From Agelaius tricolor (lineage: Eukaryota > Chordata > Aves > Passeriformes > Icteridae), in the NCBI GenBank assembly GCA_023055355.1, contig JALJCS010000012.1:9522501-9586500 (forward strand): a stretch of 64,000 nt of DNA, read 5' to 3'. Positions 58,749-64,000 of this stretch are shown here, in pieces. Within the stretch, counting starts at the first letter, position 1; each line of letters begins with the position of its first letter. A program made the translations under genes and the position numbers. Below the pieces are notes generated by a model. That model had not been told where the DNA came from and searched no databases. It saw only the letters and a program-made list of their open reading frames with translations.

Positions 58749-58899
58749 CAGCGGGAAAAGGAGGGGATGGAAAAAACGGAGAAAAGTTTAAAAATACAGA
58801 GGGGAAAAAGGACGAGGAGAGAAAGGGAGAAAGCAAAGCAAGGAAGAAAGAAGAGGGAAAGGGGAAAAGATTTTAAAATAAAAAAGAAAGAAAAAGGCA
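58749..58899 (+). repeat. purine-rich tract upstream of SCG2
   Basis: About 150 bp, over 85% A or G on the plus strand, beginning roughly 120 bp upstream of the SCG2 TATA box. It is built of GGGGAAAA, GAGGAGAGAAAG and AAGAAAGAAGAGG pieces. Confidence 0.85.
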
Positions 58900-61800
58900 G
58901 ACGTGATACAGCCAGTGCCTTCTGCTTCTCAGGCTGGGAGGAAGGACTCGATAAACCCGACCCAGACCCCGTGGGGTGGGTGCAGAGCAAACCAGCATCA
59001 GGAGCACATGGAATGAACCCCGAGGTGGGTGCAGCCCAGCTGTGAGGATGACTCTGCACCCCAGGGTCAGTGTGAGTGTGCCTGGCTGTGCCCGTGCCTT
59101 GGCAGGAGGCGGCCTTTCAACAGCTATGGCCAGCAGGGGTTTTTTATTTTTTTTCTCTTTAGTTCATTGAGCTATTGTGGCACATTTCTGGCTTTGTCAC
59201 AGGGCAGGGATAGTTCATGGCCTTGTCATCAGTTGTAGGAGGCTCTGGAGCTCTGGACCAACAGAGATGGATGCTCCTGAGGGAGGGGCTGAGGGGGAAG
59301 GACACCCCTCCATTGTTTGTCTGAGGTAGATGGAAAGACTGAAGCACACTGGGGAAATAGAAGGCAGAAGGTTCCTCCTGCTCCAGCAGCCCCCATCCCA
59401 GCCTGTGTGCCCTGGCTGTGGTGGCTGTGACAAGGGACAGGGGCCAGGCTGGCACTGCTCTGGATGGGGATGGAGCCAGAGAGATGGCACTGCCCATCCC
59501 TGGGGCACTGCCAGGTGCTGCTGAAAAGGCCCTCAAGGTTTTACCTCCATTTTCAGCACTCAAAAAGGGCAGCACTTGCATGCCTGGATCAGTGGGGTAA
59601 GTAAATACCACCATGCCATAAATCACAAAACCCAAGATGTTTCTTGTGTTTCAGAGTTTTAGCTTGCTCCTTCTGCTTCCTTTCTATTACAGAAAGGTTT
59701 TCCTGCTTTGACTTTTAAATAAGGATTCCTTTTCCCCCAAAATAAATCTTTCTTGACAATTTTGACCTTTTACAGCACAAAATGCAAAAAAAACCTAGGA
59801 TGAATGTACCTTCCAAGCCAATAAACATTACAAAATTAAATTATTGTAAGAACAGTAAGCTAGAAATAATTGTAGCCATGAACAGACAACAAGAAAATCC
59901 TGGCTGCATTTTCTGCAGCTGACACAGAGATCTGGAAATAGAGATCTTGTTTCACCTCATGTAGTTTTATGAGTAAAATACAGTATCAGTTTTTGTGCTG
60001 AAACTCTTCAGCAGCAGCTTTATTCTGGCCCCAGATTCCATCCAACACACACATTTTCATTACCAGACCCAGGAAGAAAAGAGCCCAAGAATTCCTGCAT
60101 CAGGGCCTGTGCTGGCAGCCCTGAGGAAGGGGAACAAAGGCGCTGCTGCAGTGAGCCGAGGGCAAGGTCCAGGTGCCTGTGAGCAGCTGTCCTGCATTGC
60201 TGAGCAGCACATCCCCTTCAGCAGGGCTCTGAGAGCCCACAAACAGCTCTGCACACACTGCTGCCACTGGTGCACCTTAGCCCATGGACACAGTGCTCCA
60301 TGCAATCAAAACCAAAACAAAATAATAACAAAAAACACCCAGCAGACAATTACTCCGTTCAGACTTTCAGGAATTTTCTTGTGCTTCTGCAGGTGTTCCC
60401 AACAGGCTCTTGTGCATTCAGTCCCCAAATGACTCATACTCATGGTGCAAATTCTTTCCCATGAAATTATCCTTTTGAACCCCATCCATCCATCCCTGAT
60501 CTTCTGCATTAGAGCACATTTCAGACAACCCAAATTATTTGGCATATTAGGGAGATTCCATCCTCCTTAGCCACTCACCTCAGATTTACAGCATATAAAG
60601 TCAGCCAGACACTTGGCTTAGGTCTCTGCTGTGGCTATTCTGGGTTCAGTGGATAAAATTTTCCAAAGGCTCTCTACAATCCATCTGTCAATTTTACTCC
60701 ATATCAAAAAATGTTGCCTGGACTTTGTGCTTATGATTGGCTGCATCCACACAGTCCTATAAGGAGGAGCCCTAAAAGTACATTACTGAATGTACTTTTT
60801 TTGGTCATATTAAATGTACAGCATTCTTTTCCTCAGAATGAGTCATGCAACTGAAAATTGGATCTGTTCTGTCATCAGAAGTTCCATGGCATTTTATACA
60901 AGAGTAAGATCACATCACAGCATCTCTCAATTTTAGGAAACTGCATTAGAATTAGCTCAATACCAACTGCTTAAGCAAAGGAGCGGGGTAATCTTGTTTT
61001 TCTGAGTGAATTTTGACCATGTGCACCCTTTTGTGCATCCTGGGAGCAGCCCAGCTCTATCTGCAGTGATTTCTCTGAACAGCTTGCCTTGCCACACGCT
61101 CTCCCTCACCTAGTCATGCATCATGAGAAGATAAAAGTTAATCAACCCTGCACCTTGCAGCAAAAGCCTTTTCTTTCATTTCATGCAAGAGAGAGGGCAT
61201 GGGGCTGGGAGGGGAACTTCACTGCAGCAAACAGAGGCTGGAGGGTTCCATCCCACTCTGGTTTGTCATACCCCAGCTGGAATATCCTCATCCCTACAGT
61301 CAGTGGGGAAGGAAAAGCCAGGAAACTTGTCTTGAGGAGGAAGCATGGTCTGGCAAAGGGCCTTGGGGCCACTGTCCTTGTGCCCAGGCCCCAGGACACA
61401 CCAGAACCACAGCAGCTCATGGACCATGGGCTCCCACCACACCTGCCCAGCTCCAGCAAGGATGGAACGAGGATCTTGCTGGGATAACCATCCCAGCAGA
61501 AGCAGGAGGCAGACATTTGCCTTTTCTAAACCCCAGAGTGGTTTCTGCTTCTGCAGCTCTGGCTCTCTCCTCCTCTAATTGGTGCCACCAGGATCAGCAC
61601 TGCTTAAAAATAAAGCAGGGTTGTGTCAATATTGATTATTTCCCTCCCTTCTTCTGTTTCTAGTGGCAACTAAAAATAATTTACAATTCATTACAGACAT
61701 GACATCTCCTGCAGAATAAATGCCATTGTCACATTTAAAATTCAGTCCATATCTGACTTGAATATCTTCATTTACTCTGAATATAATGAGAAAGAGGAGG

Positions 61801-64000
61801 TTTTCTTTCCTCAGAAAAAGCTCATCTGCCATCATAGATACAGATTCATTTAAATTATTTTAATTTTAAAATACTTGAACTCTGCTTGTATCAACATCAG
61901 ACTCGTCATTTTCTGCTCATTTTGCATGCTTGAAAGATCAATCATATTTGTATGCAAATATTTTTGGCCTCCCTAAATTTAGTGCACAATAAATGGCTCA
62001 AATTTCATTTCCAAAGCCATAAGGGGAAGGATAAATACAGCATTGTAAGGAAAAAAATAAGGGTTTTGCAGTTTTTAACCACGGTCCTTTAAAAGCAGGA
62101 ATGTCAAGGCAAGCATCCATTGGCTGTAGATCACTGGGCTTTATTCAACACTCAACAAGATTAAGCAGGTTTAACACCAGCCTGCCCTACACACCTCCCT
62201 GAGGGGACATTTCAAGAACAGGAAAAGCTAAGGAAAAACAAAAAACCCCAAATCTGGACTTTTATCCAACATTTACGAGCTCAGGATTTCAGGCTGCCTG
62301 CCTATAAAACAATAACTAAAGAGGAGCCTTAGGCAAGGCTTGGCTGCCCCCTGCACACGGGGATCATCCCTTCACTCCAGGGCTGGGCTCAGCTGTGCCA
62401 CCCCTGCTCAGAGCCCTTCCCTAGGGCTGTGTCACCCCCCAGTGCCTCCCCAGTGCCTGCAGGAGGAGCCCAGCCCTGCTGCCTCACTGCTGCTACCTGC
62501 CCAGTGACCTACACTTCCTATGGGATGCCTGGAGCTCGGGATAATCTCTCCACCCCATAGGAGAGACCCGCTGCTCATGGGATCTACCAGCTCAGCCAGG
62601 GCCAGAGGGGCAGAGAAGCCTGGGCTGGAAGAGCAGCAAAAGCAGCAGATGAATCAACAGGGAAAGAGTTTGCTGCTACACTTGTTCCAGTATAGCAGCC
62701 TCCACTTTGAGTACCCTGCACGGGAATAGCAAAACACCAACGGATTAAGGAATAGATGCCTTCTCATAGAAGCACAGAATTATTTTTATCTCCAGGCCTC
62801 CCACACACATACTCACATATTTTCTCCCATGGAGTTTCAAGGCTTTTCACAAGCCTGTGACATCTGCTTACCAACATTTGGTGTAAAAATATCGATATCT
62901 GCTCTGCATAGCTGTTCTGAGTGCTACATTTACCAGCCAGTAAAGATCAGGAGTCTCCTGGGAGCTGGCTGGATCAAACTGTCATGATTTCAGCACTGCT
63001 TTGCGTCAGACAGCAGAATTTAAAGTCAAAACACAGATAGTTCAGGGAGGAAGACAATGTGAAGCCCTGAGTCATACCCTGCTGAGGGTGAGGAGAACGG
63101 ATTAATAGACAGCAAACATGAATGAAACTGAAGGGCTCATTTAGTCATGCGGCTGCTTCTGAAACCCAAAATAGGATTTATTTTTAGTCGTCGGGCATGA
63201 AAAGAGGATTTCTTTGCACTTTGCCAAGGAGAAGTTGAGAAAAGAGTTTTAATTAGCATGGGGCAGGCTCCCCTTTGCCTTGACACCCCGAGGGCTCAGC
63301 TGCAGGACTGGCTGTGCTCAGGCAGGGGCTGCTGCTCTCAGCCTGCTCTAACAATTCGTCATCCAGGGCATGCTGCATGACCCAGCAACTCTCAGCATCA
63401 TTCACATATGGAAGAGGCAGCTTTTACTCCAGCCCCAGCCCACTCTGCTAAAGTTGAGGCAAAATAGTCTGCTTGTAGCCAGGGGGGTTTGTCTGGGGAG
63501 CTGCTCTGCTCCCCACTCATGGCTCTTGGGGAAAGGAGGCAAAGCAGCCCTGTCGTGGCAGTTGCAGAATGACCCCAAATCATTGGAGATTACGTAACTG
63601 AAACCCTTCAGAGCAGCAGCAGCCAGCAAAACCAGTTTGCCTGTTCCTTCCCAGTGCATGCCACCTGCTCCTGTCAAGATCCTCAGCTGGTGTGCGTGCC
63701 CAGCCTGGGGTGTTGGCCACCTTGGGGTACCCGGCTCAGCCAGGATTGCCCTTCAGTGATGGTTTCTCATGAGAGAACACAAAACTTTTACATGGGAGGG
63801 AAAAAAGTTTGCACAGCAGTGATCTGTACACACATTTATGTGAATTTTCATTTTAAACAAACAGAGAGAAGTGCTTTCACAGCTGTGCATAAGATTAGGT
63901 CCATTATTTAGTCCTCTGCTAGTCATTCAGCAATTCTGCTCTGCAGAAACTTCATGATCTTGGGGCTAAGTCATTTCTATTCCTTATTTACATTAAACCC
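58900..64000. other. intergenic stretch upstream of SCG2, no gene seen
   Basis: No gene recognised. It contains a perfect 11-bp-stem palindrome at 60,774-60,799. A repeat-free block at 63,090-63,260 with AT-rich motifs and a few CpGs could be a conserved non-coding element, but cannot be judged without comparison. No terminal exon of a neighbouring gene is identifiable. Confidence 0.55.
60774..60799. repeat. perfect inverted repeat (11-bp stem)
   Basis: AAAAGTACATT (60,774-60,784) and AATGTACTTTT (60,789-60,799) pair perfectly around an ACTG loop. A GATTGG (reverse CCAAT, about 60,735) and a CCTATAAGG (about 60,757) lie just to its left. Confidence 0.8.

Noticed and set aside
1..64000. tRNA, rRNA, snRNA genes, CRISPR arrays or bacterial mobile elements
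   Set aside because: None of their diagnostic sequences was found. The window is vertebrate nuclear DNA.

Overview
The window looks like a stretch of bird nuclear genome, most likely a passerine. Three things point there: intron-bearing, low-gene-density DNA; two fragments that match the 3' end of avian CR1 LINEs; and several solo LTRs whose sequences I recognise as songbird endogenous-retrovirus families. I cannot name the species. None of the features expected in bacterial DNA (operons, ribosome-binding sites, CRISPR arrays, insertion sequences) is present.

I can support only one protein-coding gene, SCG2 (secretogranin II), on the minus strand at about 52,945-58,600. It has the two-exon layout known for this gene. 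A tiny untranslated exon 1 lies in a CpG island, followed by an intron of about 3.3 kb and a single exon with the whole 625-codon reading frame and a short AT-rich 3' UTR. The core promoter is readable: GC boxes, a CRE-like half site, a TATA box, an almost perfect REST/NRSF (RE1) element between TATA and the start site, then a CAG|GTAGGG donor. The protein carries secretoneurin, an EM66-like peptide and a manserin-like peptide between dibasic sites.

Everything else (about 1-52,900 and 58,700-64,000) reads as intergenic DNA around SCG2. From left to right: solo LTR with a large (TA)n expansion (4.1-4.6 kb); CR1 fragment continuing into one arm of an inverted duplication (9.2-10.5 kb); 15/30-bp minisatellite (14.6 kb); a different LTR (19.9 kb); 28-copy 24-bp minisatellite (21.8-22.5 kb) next to a CTCF-like motif; small CR1 tail (26.1 kb); probable LTR with CCAAT and TATA boxes (29.3-29.7 kb); solo LTR with perfect 6-bp target duplication (37.5 kb); degenerate 19-bp minisatellite and (CA)17 (44 kb); another solo LTR with perfect 6-bp target duplication (45.9 kb); then SCG2.

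I found no undescribed multi-gene system. The points most worth a second look are the RE1 element with a one-base shortened spacer in the SCG2 core promoter, the Lys-Lys processing site at the end of secretoneurin, the microsatellite that forms the polypyrimidine tract of the only SCG2 splice acceptor, and the unexplained inverted repeat at 9.5/10.5 kb. Short exons of split genes and non-coding RNAs cannot be excluded by eye.
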